DNA from: CAZGAH01 sp964523295
Lineage (GTDB): Bacteria > Desulfobacterota > Desulfovibrionia > Desulfovibrionales > Desulfovibrionaceae
Direction of reading: 5' to 3'
Length of the DNA: 32,593 nt
NCBI GenBank assembly: GCA_964523295.1
Contig: CAZGAH010000049.1
Location: forward strand, 1 to 32,593
Shown: positions 32,562 through 32,593 of the stretch, piece after piece
How the letters are laid out: every line of letters starts with the position of its first letter
Position numbering within the stretch: the first letter of the stretch is position 1
Notes under the pieces: model-generated
Seen by the model: the letters and a program-made list of their open reading frames with translations, nothing else
Told to the model about the DNA's origin: nothing
Databases searched by the model: none
Position numbers and translations under genes: made by a program

Positions 32562-32593
32562 TTGGCGGCAACTCGGCATCGCCGATGCTTCGG

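Larger units (their letters stand above)
31808..32593. other. 786-base region upstream of rpmH, no supported gene
   Basis: Apart from the rpmH promoter (31840-31868), a palindromic stem (32359-32379) and a nested inverted repeat near the edge (32490-32561), I see no coding signal. A 134-codon plus frame at 32078-32482 has unlikely composition and no ribosome site. In many bacteria oriC or dnaA lies on this side of rpmH, but I find no DnaA boxes (TTATNCACA) here. Confidence 0.5.

Noticed and set aside
31870..32593. Replication origin beside rpmH
   Set aside because: No DnaA boxes or AT-rich unwinding tract were seen; only general synteny suggests it.

Overview
The window is 32.6 kb of GC-rich bacterial DNA (about 60% G+C by eye) with two runs of ten Ns (478-487 and 22800-22809). 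Taxonomic clues are the order rpmH-rnpA-yidD-yidC-jag-mnmE, an L34 protein with the HGFLVRSRTKNG core, a YdhY-like ferredoxin next to a tungsten-type aldehyde oxidoreductase, and a DUF362 protein. Together they suggest an anaerobic deltaproteobacterium (Desulfobacterota, perhaps near Desulfovibrionales). This rests on recalled family features, not on a tree. The length and the two short gaps would fit a fosmid insert. I saw no rRNA, tRNA or CRISPR array.

Layout. Positions 1-3190 (minus) hold a PAS-PAS-GGDEF signalling protein that runs off the left edge, and upstream of it a DUF2207 membrane protein. The PAS gene is interrupted by a gap and by a short plus-strand stretch that reads like phosphoenolpyruvate carboxylase, probably a chimeric join. 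Positions 3276-7968 are gene-poor: a decayed winged-helix regulator remnant, a DUF362 gene, a 59-residue orphan, a solitary periplasmic binding protein, an orphan BrnT toxin, and long spacers. Positions 7969-12429 encode a P-type cation ATPase, a FecR-domain exported protein and a lipoprotein-like alpha/beta hydrolase. Positions 12539-14849 are a compact unit: a possible short peptide, a four-cluster ferredoxin and an aldehyde:ferredoxin oxidoreductase, closed by a 14-bp stem-loop.

Positions 15009-25094 (plus) form a long, tightly packed cell-envelope cluster. It contains a HlyD/MacA-like adaptor, an ABC ATPase with no permease, a methyltransferase-glycosyltransferase fusion, a second glycosyltransferase, an L-2-hydroxyglutarate oxidase (LhgO), a secreted protein built from five exact C-x10-C repeats, a PLP sugar aminotransferase, a nucleotide-sugar 3-dehydrogenase and a polysaccharide-deacetylase-like protein. 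It converges on a membrane glycosyltransferase (25139-26341) and a hexapeptide N-acetyltransferase (26433-26951) on the minus strand. Dehydrogenase, aminotransferase and acetyltransferase together make the C3 amidation route to a 2,3-diacetamido sugar nucleotide. Enzymes of this dehydrogenase family can recycle NAD by reducing 2-oxoglutarate to 2-hydroxyglutarate, so the neighbouring LhgO may close that cycle.

Positions 27033-31807 (minus) are the conserved rpmH-rnpA-yidD-yidC-jag-mnmE operon for ribosome, RNase P, membrane insertion and tRNA modification. It is driven by a clear sigma-70 promoter at 31840-31868. Its rnpA frame has no ATG, GTG or TTG start before the conserved region and appears to begin at ATT, overlapping rpmH. 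The last 786 bases hold no convincing gene but contain strong inverted repeats.

Most interesting: the C-x10-C repeat protein, the LhgO coupling hypothesis, the ATT start of rnpA, the short peptide before the ferredoxin-oxidoreductase pair, the adaptor plus ATPase without permease, and the PEP-carboxylase-like chimera at the left gap.
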